DNA from: a virus
DNA length: 64,000 nucleotides
IMG/VR virus record: IMGVR_UViG_3300048929_000185
Span: 59,207 to 123,206 of that record
Direction: 5' to 3' (one strand)
A program made the position numbers and the translations under genes. The notes below the pieces were generated by a model, which was not told the DNA's origin, did no database searches, and saw only the letters and a program-made list of their open reading frames with translations. Positions 42,973 through 53,908 of this stretch are shown piece by piece. Numbering within the stretch: position 1 is the first letter of the stretch; each line of letters starts with the position of its first letter.

Positions 42973-45900
42973 GTGGACGAATTTAAAATGCTATTGCAGA
43001 TAGGTGTTGATATTTTAAAATCACGCCCAGAAATAGATAAGGCAATAAAAGAACTTCAAAAACAAGCTAAAATACAAGCCGAATTAAAAATAAATAGTTC
43101 AGATTTAAAAAAGACAAAGACAGATTTACAAGGCGTGTCTTCTGCTGTTCAAAAAATAGCAAGCGATTCACAGCGTCTATCAAAACTTAACTCGATAAAA
43201 CTTTGGGCGGAAAACAATTCCAAAGCTATGAAGGTATTTGGTTCAGAACTTGATCAAATTTATGCAAAATTAAATAATCCAAATCTTTCTCTTAATGAAT
43301 TTAAGCAAGTTAATGCTCAATTTCAAAATATAAAACTTAATGCAAGAGAAGCTGGATTATTAGGAAAATCACTCGGTGATTCATTTAAATCCGCTGCTGC
43401 TAGTTTTACGTCGTGGATAACCGTTTCTGGAACAATTATGTACGCAGTCAATTCACTTCGAAAGATGAAAGAAGCAGTGTTCGATGTTGATACTGCAATG
43501 ACTAACCTATATAAAGTTACCGACGAAACGAGTTCGAGATACACTTTATTCTTAAAGAACGCAAACAAAAGCGCCCAAGAATTAGGGCAATCTGTTTCTA
43601 ATTTAGTTGAACAAACGGCAAACTGGGCAAAACTTGGATATAGCATTGACCAAGCATCTCAATTAGCTAAAGTTTCCTCTATTTATGCTAACGTTGGAGA
43701 AGTTGACAATAAAACAGCTGTATCAGACCTGGTTACAGCGCTTAAAGCCTTTAACATAGAAAGTTCAAAAAGTATCACAATTGTTGACTCTTTGAACAAA
43801 CTTGGAAACGAATTTGCCACTGATGCTGGTTCTCTCGGGGAAGGGCTTAAAAATGCAGCTTCTGCTCTTGCACTTGGTGGAATGGATATAAATAAATCTC
43901 TTGCATTGCTTACGGGCGGATCAGAAATCACTCAGAATGCAGGAGAATTAGGAAATGCTTTAAAAGTTGGACAGATGCGTGTTATGGGAATGAAAGGCGC
44001 ACTTGAGCAACTCGGTGAAGAGTCCGAAGGATTAGAGTCTATAAGCAAGATTCAAACTCATATTTTAAACATTACCAAGGGTCAAGTGAATATTATGAAT
44101 TCAGCAGACCCCACTAAGTTTAAAGATTACTACACTATTCTAGAAGATGTATCAAAGGTATATTCAAAGCTTGATCAGACAAAACAAGCCGACCTCCTAG
44201 AAACACTTTTTGGCAAACAAAGAGGAAATCAGGGTGCGGCTGTAATACAGGCGTTTCAGTCTGGTCAGGTACAAAAGGCTTTAGAAGCATCTATAAATTC
44301 TGCGGGAAGCGCTTATGAAGAACAGAGCAGATGGATGCAGAGCCTAGAAGCAAAGACACAGCAATATGAGGCAAGTTTTCAGTCTCTTTCTCAAACAATT
44401 CTAAACTCGGACTTTTTAAAGGGACTTGTTGATTCAGGCACTACTTTCAATAATGTATTAAATTCTATAATACAAACGATAGGTCTTTTCCCCGCAGCAA
44501 TTGGAGCAGTGGGAATTGGTGCTTTTGTAAAGAATTTTGAACAGTTAAAAAACGCCAGCGTTGCTGCTACAGCAATGAAAGAATTAAGTACAGCTGTTTC
44601 TACCGGCACGACGAATTACTCATCTCTGGCAGCAATATTACAGACGGTTGATACTCAGACAAAAATTAATATAGTGTCTCAATCAGCGCTAAGTAAAGAA
44701 CAAAAGGTAATGGCATTAACGACGGCTGGTGTTTCAGCCGAAGAAATAAACGCAGCAATATCTACTGGAGCACTTACTACAGCACAAACAACGGCGAAGT
44801 TTTCTACAATTGGATTTACAACTGCGTTAAAGGGATTGTGGACTACTATGCTTGCCAATCCGTTGCTCGCTGTTGGAATGGCTGTTACTGCTGGCATCGC
44901 GGTCTGGAACGCTTACAAACAGTCAGTTGAAGATATGAGACAGAAGACAAGTGAAGCAACTAGCACATTTGTAGAATCTTCTAAATCAATTGATGATAAT
45001 GCTGAAAAATATAAAGCACTGCATGATGAATTAACTAATGCCAATACAACCGAAGAGCGTCAAAAACAAGTTAAAGAAGAACTTCTTAATTTGCAAAAAG
45101 ATTTAAATGATAAGTATGGGGAAGAACACGGGAAGATTAACCTTGTCACTGATGCATATAAAGATCAAACACAAGCTATTAGAGAGTTAAATAAGGAAAC
45201 AGCTCAGAAATTTTTAAATGAAAATACAAAAGGGTTAGATGATGCTGAAAACCAAATGACCTCTCAAAAGGGCTATAATATTTTTGGGCAAGACGTTAGT
45301 ATGTATTCAGATCAGGGAAAGGATATTTTAGATGTAGCAAAGCGCCTTGGACTTAAAACCGACACCGATGAATCAACAGGTTCTTTTACTATTCGACTAA
45401 AAGCCGATCCTACATCCGCATATAAGCAAATAAACGATTTTATGAATGAAGTTACTTTACTTCAAGAGAAGTATGGTAAAGACGATTCTTTTATAACCAC
45501 AATGCTGGGTGCGTCAAGCTCTGAATTAAACAAAGCAAAAGCTATTATTGATGACTTTGGAGAAAAATATAACTCACGTTTAATTGCTGAAATTCAAGCA
45601 GGAGATAATGATAAATTATCAGAGGGATACATTAAGGCTAAAAACGCGGTTGATGAATATAATGACTCTGTTGCTTCTGGCGACGAGTCAAAAATTCAAA
45701 AAGCACGAAGCGATTTGAATGATGTTAAAAACTCTATTGATTTAACCAGTGATGAGTGGAAACGTTATGGTAGTGTGGTAACAGACGTATTTGCTCAAGC
45801 TGATACTAAAGTATATGATTTTGTAGATGCGTTAAAATCCAATCAAAATGGAATAATGGATATCGCAAAATCATTTGCTGGAACATCAAAAGAAAACTTA

Positions 45901-48900
45901 TTAGCCATGGCTGACGATGGTGTCTCTGATAATTTTGATAAATTGGTAGATGCGGGAAAAGCTTATGGCCTAACCGTAGAAGACATAATTTCTTCGTTAG
46001 AAAAATTAAAAATAGTTCAAGATAACGTTACTCAATCAAGTGAAAATGTGTTTACCCCTCTTTCGAAACAGGAAGTTATTGCAAACATAAATTCATTATC
46101 CGAAGGTTTTGAGTCACTCGACAAGATAATGAATAGTATGCAAGGTAAAAACCCGTTTGATTATTCATTATTAGACGACACCAAGTTTAAAAAAGTGTTT
46201 GGAGATCTTGGAGATTCATATACTGCGTTTATTGAAAAAGTGTCTTCATCTCCAAAAGACATCAAAGGTACTCAGTCCGCATTTAATGATCTTGTTACCG
46301 AATGGATTGATAGTTCTGGTGTTCTCAACGGATTAACCGAAGATAATTCGAAACTTGCGGTTGCTATGCTGCAAAATATGGGAGTTGCAAACGCAGAAGA
46401 AGTTGTTACCAGTCGACTTACAATTGCCCAGGAACATCTTGCCGCACAAAAAGCATATACAGCTGATATGAGTAAGTTACTTTCAAATGCTACGGCAGAC
46501 GAAATACCAAAACTCATAGACGAGGCAACTCAAGGTGACATTGCAAAAGTAGCGCTGGCTGGGTTAGCAATTGAAAAAGCAAATGTAAATGGTACGGCTC
46601 TTGATACAAGCGGAGATATTGAAAATATTATTGCCCTTACAGGAGTAATCGGAAGTGCAAATTCCGCTTTAAAAGCGCTTAATATACTGAAATCCGGTGG
46701 AAATGTCGGATATGGACTTGGCGGGAAAGAGGGATATGATGCCGTAGTTTCCGCTGCTCAAAAGGAAGTAGACGATGCAATTAAAGCTGCTTCCGAATAT
46801 AAGGGCAAAGGAACAAGCACTAATGCCAGTTATTCAGGCGGTACAAAAACCAATAATCCGAGTTCCTCAAAAGAAAAGACAAAAAAAGAAACTGAAGAAA
46901 TATTTGATTGGGTATCTGTCGGTGCGGAAAAAACACAAAAAAATCTTGATAGAGTCAAAGATTCGTTAGACGAAATAGACAGTTGGAAGTCTAAGAACGA
47001 TACTACAGATGAATTACTTTCTGGAATGTCTTCTCAGCTTGAAGAATTACGAAAGCAAGCCAATGTATATCAATCTGAGGCAGATAAGTATGCCGAGACT
47101 CTCAATGCGTCATATGTTGAAAAAATTAAGAATGGGTCGTTAGATATCGAAAAAATTACAGACGACTTAGTGGCTAAGAACGTAAAAGGCTATCAGGATA
47201 TGTACGAAAAGGCTGAAGACTTCAGGGATAAAATAGACGATGTAAAAAAATCCATGAAAGAATTGGCTCAGTCAAAACTTGATAATATTATTAAGGATTT
47301 CGATAGTCTCATCTCGCTAATGGACGCAAGGTCGTCTTCTGCTAAGTCATACTTAGAGTTGAAAAAAGAACTTGGAGAAGAAACTACCAGTACTGACTAT
47401 AATAACTTAATTAATCAACAGGAAGATACATATAATCAGCTACAAAAGAAGTATAGCACACTTGAAAGAGAACTTTCAAAGGCCGTAAGTACGGGAACGA
47501 TTAAATATGGTTCAGACGAATGGAATAAATATAACAAAGAATTAATTGACGTAAATAATTCCATGAATGATATCGTTTCTAATATGAATGATTTCCGCAA
47601 GTCGATGATAGATCTTCCTTTTGATGAAATGGGTCGGTTTAATGATGAGTTAAATCGTGTGAGCGACGGGTATAGTACTCTCTTAGGCTTAATTGGAGAT
47701 GGCGGACTTACTGATAACGGGGCTATTACTTCTAAAGGATTGGCTAAAATTGCAATCTTAGGACAGCAATATACCAATGCAAAACAGCAGGTCGCTAATT
47801 ATGCCGAAGAAATTAGGGCATTAGAAGAAGCATATTCCGATGGAACCATTACTCAAACTGAATACAATGACAAATTAAGCGAATTCACAAGTGCTCAAAA
47901 CTCGTCGGTGCAAGCAGTAAAACAAGCACAAGATGCCATTGTTGAATTCCGTAAGACAGCCATCCAGGAACAGATTGATGACTATAATAAGCTGATTGAA
48001 GCCAAGAAAAAAGCATTGCAAGAAGATAAATCTTACGCTGATTATCTTGACGAAGTTGCCGAGAAGCAGAAAAATATCAGTACGTTACAGGCTAAAATTG
48101 ACGAGTTATCAACTAAGTCCGATGCATCTGACCGTAGTGCTATCGCTATGCGTTTACAGCTTGAAGATGACTTAACGACTGCTAAAAAAGACTTAGCTAA
48201 AACACAGTCAGATTATGCTTACGATCAAACAACAGCAAGTCTTGATAAGCAAGCTGAAGACTACGCAAACGCTAAGAATAAGGAACTTGATGAATTAGAA
48301 TCTAGTTACGACGCACAGCAAAAAGTAGTTGAGGATTATCTTGGTCAGGTCAAAGATAATTATAAAACTGTATATAACACTCTCACCCAGTATGGAGAAA
48401 GCTATAATCTGTCCGCAACCGAAGACTTAGTATCTCCGTGGGAATCAGCAGGTAGCGCAGTCGATACATTCCAGTCTGCAATGTCTGATGCTATCGCACA
48501 GATTAACATTGACCTTGCCAGCATAGACCTCTCCTCTCTCACCGAGTTAGTAAGCACAATGAATGGATTCTCTGGCGGCGGATCATCTGGTGGATTCGAG
48601 GATATTACTGGCACCGGAACGTGGCGTAAAGATAAAAATGGTGATTGGTATGGGGCTTCTAACGACGATTATGCTTCTGACGGAATCTATACAATCGGTG
48701 GAAAGCAATATTCATTTAATGAAGACGGCTATATGAAAACTGGTTGGAACGATGATTCTGGCGAATGGCGATACTTTGAACCAGAGAACGGTCAGATGGT
48801 TAAATCTACTTGGAGAAAAGATTCAAAGGGCGACAATTACTATCTTAGATCAGATGGAACTATGGCTACCAATGCTGCTATTAAAGACAAATCTGGAAAT

Positions 48901-49392
48901 GGCTACTACTATGTCGGAGATGATGGTGCTTGGGATGGTAAAGATCCTGTGTCACTGTCAGAAGTTAAACGTCAAGGTTGGACTATTGGATATAAGAACG
49001 GGACTCTTAGTACAAAAGACGAAGTGGCACTTATGGACGAAGATGGTGTCGGTTCTGAATTAATGAACAAACAAGGCACTCTCATGCAGTTTAAAAATGG
49101 AGACGCAGTTTTCGATAGCGCAAAGACTAAGGCTTTGTGGGAAATGGCAGATGATTATAACAATCCAAGTAGTTATATCACTGATAAACTTATGAGAAAC
49201 CAAGCGAATTTATCTTCGTCGATGATGGTAAATAGAGTTAGTCAACCGATTAGCATAGAAATAAATAAAGAATTAATACGTGTTGATGGTAACGCTGATG
49301 AAAAGACACTGGTTATGTGTAGTAACATGATCGTAGATGCACTTAAAAATGATTTACCAAAATATATTTCTTATGATAGAAAGAACAGATAA
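42973..49392 (+). CDS. Tape measure protein with C-terminal wall-binding repeats, 2139 aa
   Basis: Very long, alanine/lysine-rich helical protein, length-setting for the tail. Hydrophobic stretches at about 495-520 (TIGLFPAAIGAVGIGAF) and 625-650 (NPLLAVGMAVTAGIAVW) fit the membrane-interacting part. Coiled coils run from about 1330 to 1820. A glycine linker (GGGSSGG, near 1870) leads to choline-binding-type repeats (about 1880-1990: GTWRKDKNGDWYG, GWNDDSGEWRYFEPENGQMV, STWRKDSKGDNYYLRSDGTM). Wall-binding repeats on a tape measure protein are unusual and may help DNA delivery through the wall. GTG start with GAAGGGGGAG. Confidence 0.92.
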   Translation: MDEFKMLLQIGVDILKSRPEIDKAIKELQKQAKIQAELKINSSDLKKTKTDLQGVSSAVQKIASDSQRLSKLNSIKLWAENNSKAMKVFGSELDQIYAKLNNPNLSLNEFKQVNAQFQNIKLNAREAGLLGKSLGDSFKSAAASFTSWITVSGTIMYAVNSLRKMKEAVFDVDTAMTNLYKVTDETSSRYTLFLKNANKSAQELGQSVSNLVEQTANWAKLGYSIDQASQLAKVSSIYANVGEVDNKTAVSDLVTALKAFNIESSKSITIVDSLNKLGNEFATDAGSLGEGLKNAASALALGGMDINKSLALLTGGSEITQNAGELGNALKVGQMRVMGMKGALEQLGEESEGLESISKIQTHILNITKGQVNIMNSADPTKFKDYYTILEDVSKVYSKLDQTKQADLLETLFGKQRGNQGAAVIQAFQSGQVQKALEASINSAGSAYEEQSRWMQSLEAKTQQYEASFQSLSQTILNSDFLKGLVDSGTTFNNVLNSIIQTIGLFPAAIGAVGIGAFVKNFEQLKNASVAATAMKELSTAVSTGTTNYSSLAAILQTVDTQTKINIVSQSALSKEQKVMALTTAGVSAEEINAAISTGALTTAQTTAKFSTIGFTTALKGLWTTMLANPLLAVGMAVTAGIAVWNAYKQSVEDMRQKTSEATSTFVESSKSIDDNAEKYKALHDELTNANTTEERQKQVKEELLNLQKDLNDKYGEEHGKINLVTDAYKDQTQAIRELNKETAQKFLNENTKGLDDAENQMTSQKGYNIFGQDVSMYSDQGKDILDVAKRLGLKTDTDESTGSFTIRLKADPTSAYKQINDFMNEVTLLQEKYGKDDSFITTMLGASSSELNKAKAIIDDFGEKYNSRLIAEIQAGDNDKLSEGYIKAKNAVDEYNDSVASGDESKIQKARSDLNDVKNSIDLTSDEWKRYGSVVTDVFAQADTKVYDFVDALKSNQNGIMDIAKSFAGTSKENLLAMADDGVSDNFDKLVDAGKAYGLTVEDIISSLEKLKIVQDNVTQSSENVFTPLSKQEVIANINSLSEGFESLDKIMNSMQGKNPFDYSLLDDTKFKKVFGDLGDSYTAFIEKVSSSPKDIKGTQSAFNDLVTEWIDSSGVLNGLTEDNSKLAVAMLQNMGVANAEEVVTSRLTIAQEHLAAQKAYTADMSKLLSNATADEIPKLIDEATQGDIAKVALAGLAIEKANVNGTALDTSGDIENIIALTGVIGSANSALKALNILKSGGNVGYGLGGKEGYDAVVSAAQKEVDDAIKAASEYKGKGTSTNASYSGGTKTNNPSSSKEKTKKETEEIFDWVSVGAEKTQKNLDRVKDSLDEIDSWKSKNDTTDELLSGMSSQLEELRKQANVYQSEADKYAETLNASYVEKIKNGSLDIEKITDDLVAKNVKGYQDMYEKAEDFRDKIDDVKKSMKELAQSKLDNIIKDFDSLISLMDARSSSAKSYLELKKELGEETTSTDYNNLINQQEDTYNQLQKKYSTLERELSKAVSTGTIKYGSDEWNKYNKELIDVNNSMNDIVSNMNDFRKSMIDLPFDEMGRFNDELNRVSDGYSTLLGLIGDGGLTDNGAITSKGLAKIAILGQQYTNAKQQVANYAEEIRALEEAYSDGTITQTEYNDKLSEFTSAQNSSVQAVKQAQDAIVEFRKTAIQEQIDDYNKLIEAKKKALQEDKSYADYLDEVAEKQKNISTLQAKIDELSTKSDASDRSAIAMRLQLEDDLTTAKKDLAKTQSDYAYDQTTASLDKQAEDYANAKNKELDELESSYDAQQKVVEDYLGQVKDNYKTVYNTLTQYGESYNLSATEDLVSPWESAGSAVDTFQSAMSDAIAQINIDLASIDLSSLTELVSTMNGFSGGGSSGGFEDITGTGTWRKDKNGDWYGASNDDYASDGIYTIGGKQYSFNEDGYMKTGWNDDSGEWRYFEPENGQMVKSTWRKDSKGDNYYLRSDGTMATNAAIKDKSGNGYYYVGDDGAWDGKDPVSLSEVKRQGWTIGYKNGTLSTKDEVALMDEDGVGSELMNKQGTLMQFKNGDAVFDSAKTKALWEMADDYNNPSSYITDKLMRNQANLSSSMMVNRVSQPISIEINKELIRVDGNADEKTLVMCSNMIVDALKNDLPKYISYDRKNR

Positions 49393-49400
49393 CTATTCAC

Positions 49401-49430
49401 AGGAGTCTCTTATTGAGGCTCCTTTTATTA
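49401..49430 (+). terminator. Terminator after the tape measure gene
   Basis: AGGAGTCTC (49401-49409) pairs with GAGGCTCCT (49415-49423), 9 bp, followed by TTTATTATG and the next ribosome site. Confidence 0.75.
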
Positions 49431-49448
49431 TGAGGAAAGGAGGGACAT

Positions 49449-50234
49449 ATGCTAACTGGATTTACTTTTGGAGAATATTCTAACGAAGAATTAGGAGTAA
49501 TAGCTGTTCATTTTGGAACTGTAAATGGAGGTACATTATACGACGGAGAAGTGACTGACTTAGTAACGGATAAAAGTTCAAAATCAAATGAATATGAAGT
49601 AATTTCTCATAGAGATAAGCAACCACAGGGTTTTCCTTTTCAAATCATAAACCAAGATGGGCTAGATATCGGTCAGGAACAAGAGCGCTTTTTAAATAAA
49701 GTCATGTGTAAAAAATATACTTACCAGTGGCTTTTCTTTCACGAAGAAAGATATTCTGATATTTGGATTAAATGTATTATGCATAATCCTAAAATATGGG
49801 ACGTTGCTGGAGCTAAAGGAATGCAGTTTGATGTTGTGTCATCATCTCCTTATGCCTTTACCGATGAAAGAGAATGCAATTATACTTTTACTGACACAGA
49901 TAAGGTGATTAATGATTTATACATAAATAGTGACATAGATGATCCTATTTTTCCAGACTTAGAAATTACGGTTCTTCAAGCTGGTAATTTAACAATTACT
50001 AATGAGAATGAATCTGATTCTAATTGGATTACTACCATAAATAACCTTGCCGTCGGTGAAGTAATTAACATAAAGGATAAGAAAATAACATCTAGCATAT
50101 TAACGCATGATGTTTTTAATGACACAAATAAAAAATGGCTAAGGCTGTATAACGACTATAATCAAATTACATTTAGTCTAAAATGCCAAGTTACATTAAA
50201 GTATCGTGAGTACAGAAGGATGGTGATTTACTGA
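49449..50234 (+). CDS. Distal tail protein (Dit-like), 261 aa
   Basis: Follows the tape measure gene and precedes the tail-lysin-like gene, the classical Dit position. The start MLTGFTFGEYSNEELGVIAV and the central FPFQIINQDGLDI fit the siphovirus Dit ring fold. It would form the hub of the baseplate. Its stop overlaps the next ATG by 1 base. Confidence 0.8.
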   Translation: MLTGFTFGEYSNEELGVIAVHFGTVNGGTLYDGEVTDLVTDKSSKSNEYEVISHRDKQPQGFPFQIINQDGLDIGQEQERFLNKVMCKKYTYQWLFFHEERYSDIWIKCIMHNPKIWDVAGAKGMQFDVVSSSPYAFTDERECNYTFTDTDKVINDLYINSDIDDPIFPDLEITVLQAGNLTITNENESDSNWITTINNLAVGEVINIKDKKITSSILTHDVFNDTNKKWLRLYNDYNQITFSLKCQVTLKYREYRRMVIY

Positions 50235-53071
50235 TGAATATTTCTTTCAACTCTTATAATGAGGCAAATAAGCCAAGAGTATTCTTATCACTTCCTAATA
50301 GAAAATTTATCGCAAACACGGAGTTAAACGTAAAGAATTTAGTTACCACGTTTCGCACAAAAAACGGGATATCATACATTTCGTTTAGAATATATAAGTA
50401 TTCAAACATGCAAGAAAATGATGGTTACGACCAAATTGTTGTTGAAAGATATATTTGGCTTGAAGATCTTGGTTGGTATAGGATTACAAACATAGACATA
50501 AAAGACGATGGTGAAAATCCATATAAGGAAGTAAAGTGTTCAGACTTAACGATTGAATTAAAGTACACAAAATTGACCTCATTTGGCTCTATGGGAACAT
50601 CGACTGATGAACAAGGCGGATTAGATAGGTATGCATTATATGACGCAGACGATCAAGCTCATAGTATCGCTCATATTTTTATGGTGAAAAATCCATCATG
50701 GACATTTAAATACATAGACGATGCTATTTCAAAAAACCACAGAAGCTTTGATGTAGATAGTATATCATCTTATGAGTTTTTAACCGGAAGCGTGGCTGAA
50801 TCTTTTGAGTGTATATTTACTTTTGATAGCAACGACAGAACGGTTAGTGCTTATAAGGTAGAAAATCTTGGTAAAAAGATCCCTCTCCTACTCTCCTTTT
50901 ATAATTTAATAAAGGAAATAGACATTTCATGGGATTCAGATGATATAAGAACCGTTCTGCATGTTTCAGGCGGTAATGATGCTACTGGAACTGCTTTATC
51001 TATAGCGGGTGTCAATCCAGCGCTAAACGATTCCGTTAGTAACTTCTCATTCTTTTATAACTCTATGAGTGCTGCACTTGTTGCAAAGCTTCAAGAGTAC
51101 TATCAGCAAATGGAAAATGCTGACGGATTAATTGCCACTGCCCTATCACAATTGAAGGTTTTGCAAGACGCATTAGCTGTTTTAAATAGCCACGACCCGT
51201 CCAGCCAGTCAAGTACAACATGGTCAGAATACGGACTTGTACAATTAAAGACGAAGGCGGCTGAATATCTAAACAATATGTCTGTTGCGTCAGATGGCAA
51301 CTTGGCTGACCCCATTATAAAGCAACAATATGATAATTACAATGCTTTGTATACCGCGGTTAATAACGAAATAAAAACTCGACAGATACAGATAACAGCC
51401 AAAGAAGCTGAAATTACAGCTAAAAAGACGGAAGCAAGTTCTTATGGTGTTAGTCTTTATGAAGTGCTCGGAAACGACTTATATAATGAATTGCAACCAT
51501 TTATAAAAGAAGACACTTTATGCGACGACTCTTTCATAGTTACATCTTCTATGACGGATAACGATATACTTGATATGAAAAAAGCGTTATATAATCATGG
51601 AGTTACCGAGTTAAATCGTATTTGTTATCCACAATTTGATATGACTATAAATTCAGTAAATTTTGCGGTATTGAAAAAGTATCAGGAAGAAGTAAGTAAA
51701 CTTGAAATAGGCGATATATTAACCCTCCAGTTAGATGATGACAATTTTATTGAAGCAAGATTGCTGGAGATGGAATTAGATTGGGAAGACTTTACGAAAT
51801 TCAATCTTAAATTCAGTTCAAAAACAAGTCTTGAAGATGGATTTTTTGAGTACGATCAGCTGTATAAAATGGCAGATAGTGCAAATTCTACAATCACACA
51901 TCGAAAGTCTGGATATGACGGAGTGACAAAACAGGCAAATGAAGCTTATTTTGCTACGCAGAAAGAATTTCTTGATTTAAGTTTGCAACAGATTGTTAGT
52001 AATGGCACAAATCAAGACGTTAGTGTTGATCAAACTGGAATCCTTTTGAAGAAATGGCTACCAGATGAAAATAAGTATGCTCCTGAGAAAATGTGGATTA
52101 CAAACAGACAAATATTGTTATTTGAAGAACCGGACGGAACCAATTTAAAGACGCCAAAACTTGCTATAGGTAAAGTATATGTAACGAAGAATGGAGTGAC
52201 CACTTCATTTTACGGGGTTTCGGCGGATGTCGTGTACGGAAAAATGTTTTTTGGTCAATCTCTCACTATTCAGAATACAAATAACACGCTTACTATGGAC
52301 GAGAATGGATTTAAAGCAGCTTCCACAAACGGTTTCTCTGTAAAGATTAATCCGGATACTCCAGATGACATATTTACAATCTCTGAAAACTCTACAAAGC
52401 TCATGTATATAGACGCTACAAATAGAAAGTTAGTATTCAAGGGTCGTATCGAAGCCAATGAGGGATTAATAGGAAACTGGACTATCGGAGCAAACGCGCT
52501 AACCTCCGGTGGAGTTGGAATGAGTTCCTCTACTGCTACCAATGCTATTTCGTTTTGGGCGGGTAATACTACTCCTACTTCTGCTCCGTTTTGGGTCAAC
52601 AATGCGGGCAAGCTTCACGCTTCTAATATAGAAGTAACTGGTGGTACGCTTTCAGTGGGAAGTAAATTTAGTGTTGCTAATGATGGAACGCTTACTGCCG
52701 TAAATGGTAATTTCTCCGGAGCCATTACTGGTGGAACAATTAATATTAATAGCAGATTCTTTTATGTGAGTGATTATGAAATTTATATGGGTGATTTCTA
52801 TATGACGTATACCGATCGTGCACTATTCATGTCTACCGACCAATATTCTGGAATGTCTGCAAGCACAGGATCGAATAGATTTGCTTTGTGGGGTGGGTTT
52901 AATGGCGGAAGTCCAACATCTATTTCTAACTACATTTTTGCTGTAAGTGGAGAAAAGGTTTATGCCAATGACATAAGAATCACTGGAGATTCATGGTGGG
53001 GAGGAGAAGACTGGACAATAACCAAAACAATGAAGTGGCTTGATGATAGGATCAGTGCATTGGGTGGCTGA
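50234..53071 (+). CDS. Tail-associated protein (Tal/gp18-like), 945 aa
   Basis: N-terminal 370 residues read as the hub domain of Tal proteins (TTFRTKNGISYISFRIYKYS, YRITNIDIKDDG). A helical region (LQEYYQQMENADGLIATALS) and a beta-rich repetitive C-terminal part with several glycine-rich strands (NAISFWAGNTTPTSAPFWVN, GGTLSVGSKFSVANDG) follow; the latter resembles fibre/needle repeats. No lytic motif is evident. Forms the tail tip, likely touching the host. Confidence 0.8.
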   Translation: MNISFNSYNEANKPRVFLSLPNRKFIANTELNVKNLVTTFRTKNGISYISFRIYKYSNMQENDGYDQIVVERYIWLEDLGWYRITNIDIKDDGENPYKEVKCSDLTIELKYTKLTSFGSMGTSTDEQGGLDRYALYDADDQAHSIAHIFMVKNPSWTFKYIDDAISKNHRSFDVDSISSYEFLTGSVAESFECIFTFDSNDRTVSAYKVENLGKKIPLLLSFYNLIKEIDISWDSDDIRTVLHVSGGNDATGTALSIAGVNPALNDSVSNFSFFYNSMSAALVAKLQEYYQQMENADGLIATALSQLKVLQDALAVLNSHDPSSQSSTTWSEYGLVQLKTKAAEYLNNMSVASDGNLADPIIKQQYDNYNALYTAVNNEIKTRQIQITAKEAEITAKKTEASSYGVSLYEVLGNDLYNELQPFIKEDTLCDDSFIVTSSMTDNDILDMKKALYNHGVTELNRICYPQFDMTINSVNFAVLKKYQEEVSKLEIGDILTLQLDDDNFIEARLLEMELDWEDFTKFNLKFSSKTSLEDGFFEYDQLYKMADSANSTITHRKSGYDGVTKQANEAYFATQKEFLDLSLQQIVSNGTNQDVSVDQTGILLKKWLPDENKYAPEKMWITNRQILLFEEPDGTNLKTPKLAIGKVYVTKNGVTTSFYGVSADVVYGKMFFGQSLTIQNTNNTLTMDENGFKAASTNGFSVKINPDTPDDIFTISENSTKLMYIDATNRKLVFKGRIEANEGLIGNWTIGANALTSGGVGMSSSTATNAISFWAGNTTPTSAPFWVNNAGKLHASNIEVTGGTLSVGSKFSVANDGTLTAVNGNFSGAITGGTININSRFFYVSDYEIYMGDFYMTYTDRALFMSTDQYSGMSASTGSNRFALWGGFNGGSPTSISNYIFAVSGEKVYANDIRITGDSWWGGEDWTITKTMKWLDDRISALGG

Positions 53072-53076
53072 TATTA

Positions 53077-53105
53077 TTGACTAACTTTTAGGATAGTATT
53101 ATAAT
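53077..53105 (+). promoter_or_regulatory. Consensus sigma-A promoter of the secreted moron
   Basis: TTGACT (53077-53082), 17-bp spacer, TATAAT (53100-53105), then 43 bases to the ATG. It lies immediately after the tail operon, separating the moron from late expression. Confidence 0.75.
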
Positions 53106-53148
53106 AAACATACAAACTATAATATTATCTTATAAAAGGAGTGGAGTT

Positions 53149-53901
53149 ATGAAAAAATCAAAAATAATCATAATATCATTAATGTTATCAGTATCATTTT
53201 GCTTAAATGCCTTTGCAGGAGAATGGAAATCTGACAATAATGGTTGGAGATATCAAGAGGACAATGGCTCATGCACCACAAATACATGGAAAGAAATTAA
53301 TGGTAAATGGTACTATTTCAATGAAGGAGGATATATGTTAAGCAACACGGTTACTCCAGATGGATATTCCGTTAATGAATCAGGAGAATGGGTGCAGACA
53401 AAAGAAACAGTTGATACAACCACAACAGTAAACAAATACGTTTTTAGTACACAAGACAAGTGGGTTAATAAAGGAGATATACCAGAAGGCGAGTATCTTT
53501 ATTACCCTGGAGATCAATATAGATCATATGTGGTTAAGGGTTCTTCTAGCCCTATGAGTAATTTTAATTATGTAAAGCTATATAAAGATGATATTGTAAA
53601 TGCTGGAACCTATATTCCCACGTCTGATGTTAAAAATTTAGACATTAGCAAAGAAGGAATGTTCTTAGTAGGGAGGGACATTAAGGCAGGAACCTATAAT
53701 TTAACACCAACAAAAGCGGTTGGTGGTCGTGCCGAATGTATGGTATTTAACTCGATTCCATCAAGCAAAGATACATCGACAGAGCAAAAAAATATAGATC
53801 AAGATTTCTTTGTATTCAAAAATATGAACAACTCAGTAACGGTTAAAGACGGGCAATATGTACAGATTATTGAATGTACCGCAAATTTTGTAAGACCATA
53901 A
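53149..53901 (+). CDS. Secreted wall-binding protein (moron), 250 aa
   Basis: Signal peptide (MKKSKIIIISLMLSVSFCLN, cleavage after AFA). Then two choline-binding-type repeats (GEWKSDNNGWRYQEDNG, EINGKWYYFNEGG), a serine/threonine linker and a beta-rich C-terminal domain (DIPEGEYLYYPGDQ, FLVGRDIKAGTYNLTP) of the kind found twice in some secreted Firmicute proteins. With its own promoter it is likely made in the lysogen and sits on the wall, perhaps altering adhesion or blocking phage adsorption. Bounded by a terminator. Confidence 0.75.
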   Translation: MKKSKIIIISLMLSVSFCLNAFAGEWKSDNNGWRYQEDNGSCTTNTWKEINGKWYYFNEGGYMLSNTVTPDGYSVNESGEWVQTKETVDTTTTVNKYVFSTQDKWVNKGDIPEGEYLYYPGDQYRSYVVKGSSSPMSNFNYVKLYKDDIVNAGTYIPTSDVKNLDISKEGMFLVGRDIKAGTYNLTPTKAVGGRAECMVFNSIPSSKDTSTEQKNIDQDFFVFKNMNNSVTVKDGQYVQIIECTANFVRP

Positions 53902-53908
53902 TATATTT

